This document shows, in pieces, positions 34,076 through 43,252 of a stretch of 64,000 nt of DNA (position 1 is its first letter; each line of letters opens with the position of its first letter). The stretch spans positions 34,256-98,255 of the forward strand of contig JBJEQF010000028.1 of NCBI GenBank assembly GCA_051881615.1, given 5' to 3'. The translations under genes and the position numbers were made by a program. The DNA is from CAMFTQ01 sp051881615. GTDB taxonomy: Bacteria; Bacillota; Clostridia; Oscillospirales; Acutalibacteraceae. The notes under the pieces were generated by a model, which saw only the letters and a list, made by a program, of their open reading frames with translations, did not search any database and was not told the origin of the DNA.

Positions 34076-35815
34076 TCACATTTTATCCGGACAAGTAATG
34101 TTAAACATTGTCAGAACGTTCTTGATTACAGTTTTAACAGCAATGCAAAGATTAAGCCTTGCCTGCATAAGTCCTTCGTTTTCGCCCTTAACACGGCAGG
34201 CATTGTAAAACTTGTGGAAAAGCGTTGCAAGCTGTGTTACATAGCGTGTAATTCTTGTCGGGTCGTAATCCTTAGCGGCACTTATAATCTCATCGGAATA
34301 TGCTGCAAGGTGGTTGATAAGCTCCAGCTCTTCGCTTTCTCTTAGCATCTGAAGCTCTGCGTCAGTGCAGGTTCTTGCTGTTATTCCGTCATTTTCAAGC
34401 GACTTGATAATACTGCAAATTCTTGCGTGAGCATACTGAACGTAATAAACAGGGTTCTGATTATCCTGCGTCACTGCAAGGTCAAGGTCAAAGTCAACGG
34501 GAGTGTTCGCCTCTCTTGTGTTGAATAAAAATCTTGCGCTGTCAACAGGCACTTCCTCAAGCAGATCGCCAAGCTGAATTGCCTTGCCTGTACGCTTGCT
34601 CATTCGTACAAGCTCGCCGTTTCTCATAAGCTTAACAAGCTGCATAAGCACAACGTCAAGACTGTCGCCGTCATAGCCGATTGCGTCCATAGCACCCTTG
34701 AGTCGCATAACGTGGCCGTGGTGGTCAGCGCCCCACACGTCAATCAGGGTTTCAAACCCTCTGTCAAATTTATTCTTGTGATAAGCAATATCAGCCGTAA
34801 AGTAGGTGGGATTGCCGTTTTGCCTTATCAGAACATCGTCCTTAAGCTCAAGGTTGTCAATGTACTTCTGACTTTTGCCCTCTGACAGGAGCTTGTTTGT
34901 CAGCACCTCTTTATTTTTGTACCACAAAGCGCCGTCCTTTTCGTAGGTAAGACCTTTTTCCTTTAACAAATCAACAACAGCCTGAACCTGACCTGAATTG
35001 TGCAGCTCGCTTTCCATAAACCACTTGTCGTAGTTAATTCTGTACTTAGCCATATCCGACTTCATTTTGTTGATGTTCTTAGGCAGTGCAAAGTCAACAA
35101 GAGATTTTTTGCGTGTTTCACTGTCAACATTCAGCAGGCTGTCGCCGTTTTCGTCAGCGTAAAGCTTTGCAAGGTCTGTTATGTCCTCGCCCTGATAGCC
35201 GTCCTCGGGGAACTTGATTTCATCACCCTTATAAATCTGCAAATAACGTGCCTCTAACGAGCAAGCGAACTTTTCAATCTGATTGCCTGCGTCATTTACG
35301 TAGAATTCTCTCCATACATCATAGCCCGCAGCATCAAGCACAGCAGACAGACAGTCGCCTAAAGCGCCGCCTCTTGCGTTGCCCATATGCATAGGACCTG
35401 TCGGGTTAGCCGATACGAACTCAACCATAATCTTTTTGCCCTTGCCAAAGTCGCTTCTGCCGTAGCTGTCGCCGTCATTTTCAATATCTCTTAAAACTGC
35501 TGCATAATAGCTCGGAGCAAAGAAAAAGTTGATAAATCCGGGGCCTGCGATTTCGCATTTCGTAAAAAATGTGTTGTCAAGCACAAGGTTGTTTTTTATT
35601 TCCCCGGCAATTTTAAACGGCGGCATCTTAAACGCTCTTGCGCCGACCATAGCGGCATTTGTGGCAAGGTCGCCGTTTTTTCTGTCGGCAGGTGTTTCAA
35701 TAATAAACTGCGGAATCTCTGCCTGTGGCAAAGCTCCGTTTTCAATAGCCTTTTTTATAGCGTCTGTAACTGCGTTTTCTAATTGATTAACTGCAATAGC
35801 TGCTGTTTTTGACAT
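34076..35815 (-). CDS. argS: Arginyl-tRNA synthetase
   Basis: A 579-residue class I synthetase that charges tRNA-Arg. N-terminal Add1 domain, then FVSANPTGPMHMGNARGG with the HIGH-type motif HMGN, the mid-domain WGADHHGHVMRLKGAM and VRMSKRTGKAIQL as the KMSKS-type loop; the C-terminal DALR anticodon domain has VQYAHARICSI and FHKFYNACRV. Third gene of murI-ywiB-argS; ywiB-argS pairing is also seen in Bacillus. Confidence 0.97.
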   Translation of the reverse strand: MSKTAAIAVNQLENAVTDAIKKAIENGALPQAEIPQFIIETPADRKNGDLATNAAMVGARAFKMPPFKIAGEIKNNLVLDNTFFTKCEIAGPGFINFFFAPSYYAAVLRDIENDGDSYGRSDFGKGKKIMVEFVSANPTGPMHMGNARGGALGDCLSAVLDAAGYDVWREFYVNDAGNQIEKFACSLEARYLQIYKGDEIKFPEDGYQGEDITDLAKLYADENGDSLLNVDSETRKKSLVDFALPKNINKMKSDMAKYRINYDKWFMESELHNSGQVQAVVDLLKEKGLTYEKDGALWYKNKEVLTNKLLSEGKSQKYIDNLELKDDVLIRQNGNPTYFTADIAYHKNKFDRGFETLIDVWGADHHGHVMRLKGAMDAIGYDGDSLDVVLMQLVKLMRNGELVRMSKRTGKAIQLGDLLEEVPVDSARFLFNTREANTPVDFDLDLAVTQDNQNPVYYVQYAHARICSIIKSLENDGITARTCTDAELQMLRESEELELINHLAAYSDEIISAAKDYDPTRITRYVTQLATLFHKFYNACRVKGENEGLMQARLNLCIAVKTVIKNVLTMFNITCPDKM

Positions 35816-35816
35816 A

Positions 35817-36248
35817 TCATTCTACTCCTTTATGCTTAATTGTAATTTTAAATTCATTTCTGCTTGCAAAGCCTGCGTTAAAATCGAGCGTGTAGCTTAC
35901 AAAAAGCTCGCCGCCGTCATCATTAAGATTATTGTCTATAGTATCTGCAAATACGCCTATCATCAAATCTCCGACAGGTGTGCCGTAGTGACATTGATGT
36001 CTGACACCCTTTTGCAGAATAAGCCTTGACGATACATCGCCTGAGCGCATAATCGTTACCTTATCGCCGTCGACCTTAACTGTGTTGTTGCAGTAGTTGT
36101 TCGGATTGTCGCTGTCGTATTCCTTATAATTGATATATCTCTTACCGTTTTTCATTATGTAACTGCCGGTTGTCATTACCTCAACAGAGTCCTTGTCACC
36201 GTCAAGCTCCTGAATACCGATAATCGAAATTATGTAGTTGTTATCCAT
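35817..36248 (-). CDS. DUF1934 beta-barrel protein (YwiB-like)
   Basis: A 143-residue protein with the DUF1934 pattern: an early strand with DSVEVMTTGSYIMKNGKRYI.YKEYD, then TVKVDGDKVTIMRSG, GTPVGDLMIGVFAD and LFVSYTLDFNAGFASRNEFKI. The fold is a calycin-like barrel of unknown role. It precedes argS by one base, the same neighbourhood as ywiB in B. subtilis, and has an AGGTGA site six bases before ATG 36248. Confidence 0.85.
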   Translation of the reverse strand: MDNNYIISIIGIQELDGDKDSVEVMTTGSYIMKNGKRYINYKEYDSDNPNNYCNNTVKVDGDKVTIMRSGDVSSRLILQKGVRHQCHYGTPVGDLMIGVFADTIDNNLNDDGGELFVSYTLDFNAGFASRNEFKITIKHKGVE

Positions 36249-36267
36249 TAGATTTCACCTGTAAAAA

Positions 36268-37089
36268 TCAGTACTGTTCAATGTCTATCTGCGTTACGGT
36301 GCTGTCAATATCCTTGCCCAAGAATAAATCGGCAACAGAAGAAAAGCCGACAGGAGTGTCGCTGACGTAAAATTCACAGCCGCCTGTTTCTTTACTGTCA
36401 GAAAGCAGACCGTTTTCCTTTAACAGCTTAGCAGCATATATCGCCGTTTCCTTACCGCTGTCCACAAGAGTTACTGTTTTGCCCATTTCATTCTGAATAG
36501 CATCTCTTAAAATAGGGTAGTGGGTACAGCCCATTATAACTGTGTCAACGTTCTGCTCCTTTAGCGGTGCTAAATACCTTTTTACAACAAGCTGAACTAC
36601 AGGGTCGTCTGCACTTATAAAGCCGTTTTCGACAAGCGGAACAAATAAGGGGCAGTCCTGCTCAAAAACCTGTATTTCGCTGTTGAAATGTGAAAGATAT
36701 TTCTTATAGCTGTGACTGTTTATAGTAGCCGTAGTGCCGATAACGCCGATTTTACCGTTTTTTGTAATTTTAGCTGCTGCATAGGCGGTGGGGGAAACAA
36801 CGCCTGTGTAAAGCACGTCAAGGCTGTTTTCAAGGTAATCCTTTGCAACAGAGCTTGCAGTGCCGCAGGCGGCAATAATCATCTTTACATTGTGGCTAAG
36901 CAGAAAGTCAGCGTCCTGCGCAGAATATTTAATAATAGTGTCACGGCTTCTTGTGCCGTAGGGAACTCTGCCCGTATCGCCGAAATAGACAATATTTTCA
37001 TTCGGAAGTATTTCAATCAGCTGTTTTACGGCGGTAAGTCCGCCGAGTCCCGAGTCAAAAACGCCGATAGCCTTTTGATTTTCAGACAT
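36268..37089 (-). CDS. murI: Glutamate racemase
   Basis: A 273-residue racemase providing D-glutamate for peptidoglycan. ATG 37089 has GGAAGG eight bases upstream; further in-frame starts upstream lack a site at a good distance. IGVFDSGLGGLTAV and GDTGRVPYGTRS open the protein; catalytic cysteines are in AACGTAS and MGCTHYPIL. First gene of the murI-ywiB-argS unit. Confidence 0.96.
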   Translation of the reverse strand: MSENQKAIGVFDSGLGGLTAVKQLIEILPNENIVYFGDTGRVPYGTRSRDTIIKYSAQDADFLLSHNVKMIIAACGTASSVAKDYLENSLDVLYTGVVSPTAYAAAKITKNGKIGVIGTTATINSHSYKKYLSHFNSEIQVFEQDCPLFVPLVENGFISADDPVVQLVVKRYLAPLKEQNVDTVIMGCTHYPILRDAIQNEMGKTVTLVDSGKETAIYAAKLLKENGLLSDSKETGGCEFYVSDTPVGFSSVADLFLGKDIDSTVTQIDIEQY

Positions 37090-37265
37090 ATCCATTACCT
37101 TCCTTGAGCTATAAACATATTCAATTAAGAGTACCACAAAATCGTCATAAATGCAAGAAAAATAAGCAAAACAAAAAAATAAGCTGTATTTTCATAATCT
37201 TATATTTCTAAAATGACAAATTAAAACTTTTTTGTAAACAAATGCACGAAATATTCTTTTTTTCA

Positions 37266-37294
37266 TTGACTTTTGTACCAAAAATAAATATAAT
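37266..37294 (+). promoter_or_regulatory. Promoter of secD-secF
   Basis: TTGACT (37266-37271), 17 bases, TATAAT (37289-37294). A leader of about 75 bases precedes secD. Confidence 0.85.
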
Positions 37295-37376
37295 TATTCT
37301 GTTATCGTCTGTGATTATGTGCGTTTATTACCTATATGTATCACAGATATAAAAATTTTATTGGAGGTTCCAAGGC

Positions 37377-38771
37377 ATGAAAAGAATTCCAAAGCCAACT
37401 TTCTTTATTGTCGCCCTCCTTATCCTTGCATTCTCAGCTTCGGCAATTTTCGGCGTATCGTACTACACCGGCGACGTTGAGCATAAAATCGTCAAGGGTA
37501 TCAGCGACATAAGATGGGGCATCGACATCAGAGGCGGCGCAGGTGCTACCTTTACACCGGCAGGCGGTGTTGATGCAACAGAGCAAGAGCTTGAATCGGC
37601 AAAATCAATTATCGAAACACGTATGGTAGCTTCCGGTATTACAGACTACGAGCTTTATACCGATGTGAATACCGACAAAATTATCGTTCGTTTTCCGTGG
37701 AAGTCTGACGAAACAGAGTACGACCCAATCAAGGCTATTGAGGAAATCTCTGCAACGGCTAAGCTTACCTTCCGTCCCGGAAACAGCTACGAAAAAACAG
37801 ATATCGACGCTAACGGAAATATGGTTTACAGAACACCAACGGGCGACACAGAAGAAATTTTGATGGACGGCTCAATGGTAGAGAGTGCAAAAGCACTTGT
37901 AAACTCAGAAACAGGCGAATATATCGTATCTCTTAAATTGAAGCCCGAGGGTGCAAAAACCTTTGAAGAGATTACAACCGAGTACTTAAATGAGGTTGTT
38001 TCAATCTGGATGGACGACATTATGCTTTCATCTCCGAAGGTTGATTCCGTAATCTCAGGCGGTGACTGCCAGATTACAGGTACCTTCACAGCAGAAGAGG
38101 CTTCAAAGCTTGCTACACAAATCAATGCAGGTGCACTGCCCTTTGAGCTTGAAACAGTATCCTACGACAACATCAGCCCGACACTCGGCGCAAACTCACT
38201 TACAGCTATGGCTTATGCCGCTGTAATTGCGTTTATCATCATCGCAATATTTATGATAGTGTTCTTCAGACTGCCCGGCTTTATCGCAGTTATTGCGCTT
38301 ATCGGTCAGATGGGACTGTCAGTTGCGGCAATATCTATGTACTTCCCTGTACTTAATTCCTTTACAATGACTCTGCCCGGTATTGCAGGTATCATACTTT
38401 CAATCGGTATGGGTGTTGACGCTAACATCATCACTGCAGAGCGTATCAAAGAGGAGCTTAAATCAGGCAAAACGCTTGATGCTGCTATCAACAACGGTAC
38501 AAAGAACAGCTTGTCGGCTATCATTGACGGTAATATGACAATCGTTATCGTTTCAATTATTCTTTTGCTTGTATTCGGTCCTTCAAATATTCTTTCGTGG
38601 ATGTTCGGACCGTCAACAACAGGTACAATCTATGCTTTCGGTTACACACTGTTAATGGGTGTTATCTCTAACTTCATTATGGGTGTTGCACTGTCAAGAA
38701 TAATGCTCAAGAGCGTAGCAGGCTTTAAGTTCCTGCGCAAAAAATGGTTATTCGGAGGTGCTGAAAAATGA
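37377..38771 (+). CDS. secD: Protein translocase subunit SecD
   Basis: A 464-residue RND-fold subunit that pulls exported proteins using the proton motive force. First span, the D1 motif GIDIRGGAGATF (family DLxGG), the periplasmic P1 domain with ARITGTF-like strands, then five spans including GMGVDANIITAERIKEELKSG, the signature SecD span 4. Overlaps secF by four bases. SecDF here are separate proteins, not the Bacillus fusion. Confidence 0.96.
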   Translation: MKRIPKPTFFIVALLILAFSASAIFGVSYYTGDVEHKIVKGISDIRWGIDIRGGAGATFTPAGGVDATEQELESAKSIIETRMVASGITDYELYTDVNTDKIIVRFPWKSDETEYDPIKAIEEISATAKLTFRPGNSYEKTDIDANGNMVYRTPTGDTEEILMDGSMVESAKALVNSETGEYIVSLKLKPEGAKTFEEITTEYLNEVVSIWMDDIMLSSPKVDSVISGGDCQITGTFTAEEASKLATQINAGALPFELETVSYDNISPTLGANSLTAMAYAAVIAFIIIAIFMIVFFRLPGFIAVIALIGQMGLSVAAISMYFPVLNSFTMTLPGIAGIILSIGMGVDANIITAERIKEELKSGKTLDAAINNGTKNSLSAIIDGNMTIVIVSIILLLVFGPSNILSWMFGPSTTGTIYAFGYTLLMGVISNFIMGVALSRIMLKSVAGFKFLRKKWLFGGAEK

Positions 38772-39709
38772 AAAAGGTAATTGATTTTATCTCTGTCAGA
38801 AAAATCTTTTTTGCAATTTCACTTAGCATCATTTTAATTGGTGTTATCTGCAATTTTATTTTCGGCACAACGCTCGACATACAGTTTAGCGGCGGCGCTA
38901 TGATTAAATTCAGCTACACAGGCGAGGTAAATACTGAGGAGCTTAAGTCCTTTATTCAGGGCGAAACAGCAGACACAGTAACGTTTTCAAGCTCACAGGA
39001 TATTATGAACAGCAAGGACGGCAAAAACGCCTACACGCTGTCTGTTCAGTTCTCAGGTACAGACGCTATCGACAAGGAGCTTCAGAAGAATCTTCTTGAA
39101 AAGGTAACAGAAAAGTACCCCGACAACGAATTTGCAGTAATGGAGTCAAGCTCTGTTGAGTCACAGATGGGCTTTATGTTCCTTATGAAGTGCTTGACAG
39201 CCGTAGCTATCGCAAGTGCTTTGATGGTTCTTTATGTAACAATCAGATTTAAGCGTATCGGCGGTTTGTCTGCAGGTATGTTTGCGCTTGTTGCATTGTT
39301 CCACGATGTAGCAATAATCTACTTCCTGTACGTAATCTTCAGAATGCCTATCGACGGCAACTTTATCGCCGTAGTTCTTATGATTTTAGGCTACTCATTA
39401 AACGACACAATCGTAGTTTACGACCGTGTAAGAGAAGAGCGTAAAAAGTTAGGAGCTAAAACTTCTGTTGCACACGTGTTCAACGTAAGTGCTTCAAGAG
39501 TTATGAAAAGAACAATCTTTACATCAATCACAACTCTTGCGGCTATCGGCACAGTTTATGTAGTTGCAACAATCTTCAACATCGAAACTGTAAAGAGCTT
39601 TGCACTTCCGATGATGGCAGGTGTAATTTCAGGCTGCTACTCATCACTTTGCATCGCAGGACCGCTTTGGGTTATGTGGAAGGAAAGAAAAGAAAAATCA
39701 GCAAAATAA
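38768..39709 (+). CDS. secF: Protein translocase subunit SecF
   Basis: A 313-residue partner of SecD. LDIQFSGGAMIKFSYTG is the first conserved block, followed by LMVLYVTIRFK, LFHDVAIIYFLY and the span-4 motif GYSLNDTIVVYDRVREE, then RTIFTSITTLAA. Six spans. Coupled to secD through ATGA overlap. Confidence 0.96.
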   Translation: MKKVIDFISVRKIFFAISLSIILIGVICNFIFGTTLDIQFSGGAMIKFSYTGEVNTEELKSFIQGETADTVTFSSSQDIMNSKDGKNAYTLSVQFSGTDAIDKELQKNLLEKVTEKYPDNEFAVMESSSVESQMGFMFLMKCLTAVAIASALMVLYVTIRFKRIGGLSAGMFALVALFHDVAIIYFLYVIFRMPIDGNFIAVVLMILGYSLNDTIVVYDRVREERKKLGAKTSVAHVFNVSASRVMKRTIFTSITTLAAIGTVYVVATIFNIETVKSFALPMMAGVISGCYSSLCIAGPLWVMWKERKEKSAK

Positions 39710-39725
39710 ATCAGATTTCTTTAAT

Positions 39726-39756
39726 AAATCGGCGGATAAAATTCCGCCGATTTTCT
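39726..39756 (+). terminator. Terminator of secD-secF
   Basis: AATCGGCGGAT pairs with ATTCCGCCGATT and is followed by TTCTTTT. Confidence 0.9.
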
Positions 39757-39840
39757 TTTGATTATATACTTAAGCATAGGTGATTGAAATTCAGAATTGT
39801 TAAAAAACAGATAAATACGTAACATAATATTTTTAATCAA

Positions 39841-40245
39841 TAATGAATGGTGAATAGTTTATAATGAATAATTTTCTAAAAACCTCCCTTTGCTAAGGGG
39901 AGCCTACACACCCCAGCCAAAGCGACGCGAGGCGGCTAAAGGATTCCAAAGGGTCACTGACCCTTTGGTCGTTTAGGGAAAGGGGATATTTAAGGGGAAA
40001 GGGGATCGAAACCCCGTTCCCCTTAAATCTGCTTTCTTTTGCAACTTTTCTTTTCAGACAAAAGAAAAGTTGATAAAAGTGTGATTAAGATGAAATAAAT
40101 CAAGGAAGCAAAAACTATAAAATAGATGAAATAAAATTTTTCTTTTCTTCCTTTTCTTTTAAAAAGAAAAGGAAATAGTATGATAAAGATGAATCTCACC
40201 AAGGAAATAAAAACTTTAAAATATATAAAACTAAAAAATTTCAAA
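39841..40245. repeat. Repeat-rich intergenic region
   Basis: No gene is seen between secF and the zinc transporter. The stretch starts with the ATGAATRATGAA repeat (copy 2, 39841-39875). Hairpins follow: CCAAAGGGTC-ACT-GACCCTTTGG (39946-39968) and a long stem between TTTAAGGGGAA (from 39989) and TTCCCCTTAAA (to 40027). Then come two imperfect tandem units of about 95 bases (about 40046-40142 and 40151-40245), each opening with a CTTTTCTTTT...AAAAGAAAAG hairpin (40043-40071; 40150-40172) and continuing GATAAA.. AAGATGAA ... CAAGGAA..AAAAACT. It looks like a composite repeat or decayed small mobile unit. Confidence 0.7.
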
Positions 40246-40273
40246 CAAGCTTGATAAAGTCTATATTTTCTAT

Positions 40274-40302
40274 TTGCATTTTTTCGCAAAATAGGCTACA
40301 AT
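40274..40302 (+). promoter_or_regulatory. Promoter of the zinc-type ABC transporter
   Basis: TTGCAT (40274-40279), 17 bases, TACAAT (40297-40302). I see no clear Zur palindrome, although GCATTTTTTCGCAAAAT between the boxes is weakly symmetrical. Confidence 0.6.
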
Positions 40303-40335
40303 AGTAATTCATAATACATTAAAAGGGGGCAGACG

Positions 40336-41331
40336 ATGAAAAACGTGCTTAAAAAAGCTGTAGCTGTTATTATTTCAGCTGTAATTATCCTTTCATTGTC
40401 CTGCTGTGAAATTGAAAAAACACAGGTACAGGTGAATAACAACGCCTCTTTAAATATAGTCGCTACAATTTTTCCTTATTTTGACTTTACAAAAAATGTA
40501 GCAGGCGACAAGGCAAATATTAGAATGCTCATTTCCCCCGGAGCTGAGGTTCATAATTATGAGCCGTCACCCTCTGACATCATCAGCATAGAAAACTGCG
40601 ACCTCTTTATCTATAACGGAGGGGAGAGCGACGAGTGGGTAGAAAAAATCCTTGCAAGTCTTGACGGTAAGGTAAATGTTCTCAGAATGTTTGACTATGT
40701 GTCGCTTTTAGGCGAGGACGAAATTGAGCTTGCGATAGAGGACAAGCCTACCGAACACGACCACAGCCACGAACAGCACGACCACGAGCATAATAAAGAA
40801 GAGGAATATGACGAGCATATATGGACGTCACCGAAAAACGCTGTCACCTTGTCAAAAGTGATAGCAGATAAGCTCTGCGAAATTGACGAAAAAAACGCAG
40901 ATACCTACAGAAGCAACCTCAAAGCATACGAAAATAAGCTCAGCGTTGTTGATAACAGCTTCCGTCAGGCGGTAGAAAACGGAGTAAGAAACAAAATTGT
41001 AGTCGCCGACCGCTTTCCCTTTCTATATTTTGTAGAGGAGTACGGTCTTGACTACAGCTGTGCCTTCCCAGGCTGCAGCAGTCAGACAGAGCCGAGCGTA
41101 AAAATAGTTACATCTCTCATAGATACAGTACGCAGTGAAAAAATCCCAGCTGTTTTTTACCTTGAAATGTCGTCAAGGGCAACGGCAAATATACTCTGCG
41201 AGGACACAACGGCAAAACCGCTGATGCTCCATTCCTGCCAGAATATTACAAAGGACGAGTACAATAGGGGAGAAAGCTATATTTCTCTTATGACAAAAAA
41301 TGCCGAAAATTTAAAGGAGGCGCTTAGCTGA
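40336..41331 (+). CDS. znuA: Metal ABC transporter substrate-binding lipoprotein (ZnuA/AdcA type)
   Basis: A 331-residue cluster A-I binding protein. Export signal with cysteines at 23-24 that likely carry lipid, though the lipobox (SLSC) is not ideal. Metal ligands expected at H73 (EVHNYEP), H161 (YDEHIW) and a later histidine/aspartate region. The His/Asp/Glu-rich loop HDHSHEQHDHEHN (141-153) is typical of zinc rather than manganese proteins. First gene of a three-gene unit; stop overlaps the ATPase start. Confidence 0.9.
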   Translation: MKNVLKKAVAVIISAVIILSLSCCEIEKTQVQVNNNASLNIVATIFPYFDFTKNVAGDKANIRMLISPGAEVHNYEPSPSDIISIENCDLFIYNGGESDEWVEKILASLDGKVNVLRMFDYVSLLGEDEIELAIEDKPTEHDHSHEQHDHEHNKEEEYDEHIWTSPKNAVTLSKVIADKLCEIDEKNADTYRSNLKAYENKLSVVDNSFRQAVENGVRNKIVVADRFPFLYFVEEYGLDYSCAFPGCSSQTEPSVKIVTSLIDTVRSEKIPAVFYLEMSSRATANILCEDTTAKPLMLHSCQNITKDEYNRGESYISLMTKNAENLKEALS

Positions 41332-42065
41332 TGTCACTGATAAAATGCGAAAATATAACAATAGGCTACGAGGGCAAGCCTGTTGTGCAAAATCTCAACA
41401 TTAACATAAAGCAAGGCGACTACCTGTGCATAGTCGGCGAAAACGGCTCGGGCAAGACAACGCTTATGAAAGCGCTGCTGGGACTTCACCCTGTAATGTC
41501 TGGTAGTGTTACATTTGCCGACGGCTTAAAGCAAAATCAAATAGGCTATCTGCCGCAGCAAAGCTCAGCACAAAGAGATTTCCCTGCAAGCGTTTTGGAG
41601 ATAGTTCTGTCGGGAACGCTCAACAGCAGTCGTTTTAATCCGTTTTACAGCAAAGAGCAAAAGAAAAAAGCAAGAGAAAATATGGAAAAAACAGGGATAA
41701 CAGAGCTTAAGAAAAAATGCTACAAGGAGCTGTCGGGCGGTCAACAGCAAAGAGTAATGCTCGCACGTGCCTTGTGTGCAACGCAGAAGCTCATTATTTT
41801 AGACGAGCCTGTAACAGGACTTGACCCTATAGCAACTAACGAAATGTATATGCTCGTTTCTCGGCTTAACAAGGACGGAATAACTGTAGTTATGGTTTCT
41901 CACGATATAACAGCGTCTGTAAATCACGGCTCGCACATTCTTCACCTTGGCAAGGATACGTATTTCTTCGGCACAACTCACCAGTACCTGCACTCCGATT
42001 TCGGCGGCAAGTTTCTTATTAAGGGTTGCCCGTGCGACCAGTGCCGTCATAATACAGCCTTATAA
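41331..42065 (+). CDS. znuC: Metal ABC transporter ATPase (ZnuC type)
   Basis: A 244-residue ABC ATPase. Walker A GENGSGKT (36-43), Q-loop GYLPQQ, signature LSGGQQQRVMLARAL, Walker B LIILDEPVTGLDP and the H-loop MVSHD. The C-terminal end carries an unusual cysteine cluster, KGCPCDQCRHN, that could bind metal. Start codon overlaps the lipoprotein stop. Confidence 0.93.
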   Translation: MSLIKCENITIGYEGKPVVQNLNINIKQGDYLCIVGENGSGKTTLMKALLGLHPVMSGSVTFADGLKQNQIGYLPQQSSAQRDFPASVLEIVLSGTLNSSRFNPFYSKEQKKKARENMEKTGITELKKKCYKELSGGQQQRVMLARALCATQKLIILDEPVTGLDPIATNEMYMLVSRLNKDGITVVMVSHDITASVNHGSHILHLGKDTYFFGTTHQYLHSDFGGKFLIKGCPCDQCRHNTAL

Positions 42066-42089
42066 TTATTGTTCTGAAAGGGAATTAAA

Positions 42090-42911
42090 ATGCTTACAGA
42101 AATGTTTTCATACGATTTTATGCAACGTGCCGTTGTTGTCGGCTCACTCGTTTCTCTGTGCGCCGCACTGCTCGGCGTTACGCTTGTTTTAAAAAGATAT
42201 TCAATGATAGGTGACGGTCTGTCGCACGTCGGCTTCGGAGCCTTGGCTGTAGCCGCCGCACTCAATTTTGCCCCGCTTCAGGTAGCGTTGCCTGTTGTAG
42301 TTATAGCCGCCTTTTTTCTGCTTCGCCTTTCCGAAAACAGCAAAATTAAGGGCGACTCCGCAATAGCTATTATTTCAAGCTCTGCGCTTGCAATCGGCGT
42401 TACAGCCGCCAGCCTTTCGGGTATGAATACAGATGTCAACAGCTACCTTTTTGGCAGTATCTTAACTACCTCAAAAAGTGACGCTGTAATGTGTATTTGC
42501 CTGTCAATAGCGGTGATAGTTTTATATATCATTTTTTACAACAAAATTTTTGCCGTCACCTTTGACGAAGGCTTTTCAAAGGCAACGGGCATACATTCAA
42601 ACACATATAATCTTATCATAGCAGTGCTGACAGCGCTTACAATAGTAATCGGTATGAGAATAATGGGAACGCTCCTTATTTCGGCGCTGATAATTTTCCC
42701 TGCCGTCACATCAATGAGGGTTTGCAAAAACTACAGAGCAGTTATCATCACATCGTCAATTCTGTCTGTAGTCTGCTTTTTCGCAGGAATAGTAATCTCC
42801 TACAACTTCGATACTCCCACAGGCGCAAGCGTGGTGCTTGTGGATTTATCGGCGTTTTTACTGTTTTCTGTCGTTTCGTTTGTTAAGTCTAAGGTTGTTA
42901 AAAAGCTATGA
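42090..42911 (+). CDS. znuB: Metal ABC transporter permease (ZnuB type)
   Basis: A 273-residue ABC-3 family permease with about eight spans. Conserved sequence SMIGDGLSHVGFGALAVA near the N-terminus and GTLLISALIIFPAVTSMRV in the C-terminal half are family hallmarks. Follows the ATPase by 24 bases. A Zur-type regulator is not adjacent. Confidence 0.93.
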   Translation: MLTEMFSYDFMQRAVVVGSLVSLCAALLGVTLVLKRYSMIGDGLSHVGFGALAVAAALNFAPLQVALPVVVIAAFFLLRLSENSKIKGDSAIAIISSSALAIGVTAASLSGMNTDVNSYLFGSILTTSKSDAVMCICLSIAVIVLYIIFYNKIFAVTFDEGFSKATGIHSNTYNLIIAVLTALTIVIGMRIMGTLLISALIIFPAVTSMRVCKNYRAVIITSSILSVVCFFAGIVISYNFDTPTGASVVLVDLSAFLLFSVVSFVKSKVVKKL

Positions 42912-42941
42912 TAGGTGAGATTTATTTAGTGTTGCATTGTT

Positions 42942-42975
42942 TTAATGAATGATGAATGATGAATAATGAATAATT
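42942..42975. repeat. ATGAATRATGAA intergenic repeat, copy 3
   Basis: AATGAATGATGAATGATGAA followed by TAATGAATAATTT, between the convergent znuB and the small gene at 42982. Confidence 0.75.
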
Positions 42976-42981
42976 TATATA

Positions 42982-43215
42982 CTAATCTCTGGTATCAACA
43001 AACCACCTGTTTTCTTCAAAAAAGATGTAACGCTCCTTGTTTTTTATTCGGCATTTGTACCTAAGACCCGCACCGCCTGCCTTTAGCGACGATGCAAACC
43101 TCACGTCAAGTACTCTGTCAATCTCAAATGTTCTGCCGTCCTGCCAGTGAACAGCCAAGGGCAGAAGATTGCCGTCACTGTCAAATTTTGCCGTAACACC
43201 AATATATTGCTTCAT
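42982..43215 (-). CDS. Small conserved-type protein paired with the Y-family polymerase
   Basis: A 77-residue basic protein, MKQYIGVTAKFDSDGNLLPL followed by VHWQDGRTFEIDRVLDVRFA and RYKCRIKNKERYIFFEENRWFV. Strand-rich, resembling the tiny beta-barrel proteins often found beside ImuB/DinB-type polymerases in Clostridia. It lies 37 bases behind the polymerase gene on the same strand, so it is probably co-transcribed under LexA. The ribosome site is weak. Function not known. Confidence 0.75.
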   Translation of the reverse strand: MKQYIGVTAKFDSDGNLLPLAVHWQDGRTFEIDRVLDVRFASSLKAGGAGLRYKCRIKNKERYIFFEENRWFVDTRD

Positions 43216-43252
43216 AAACTCACAACCAAATTAAAAATTTTATCAAACGAAA

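Noticed and set aside
40023..40289. An 88-residue open frame on the minus strand with hydrophobic repeats
   Set aside because: It is the translation of the tandem Lys/Phe-coding repeat units, has no ribosome site and its repetition follows the DNA repeat.
40274..40302. Zur box at the zinc transporter promoter
   Set aside because: Only weak symmetry is present and the consensus is not matched.
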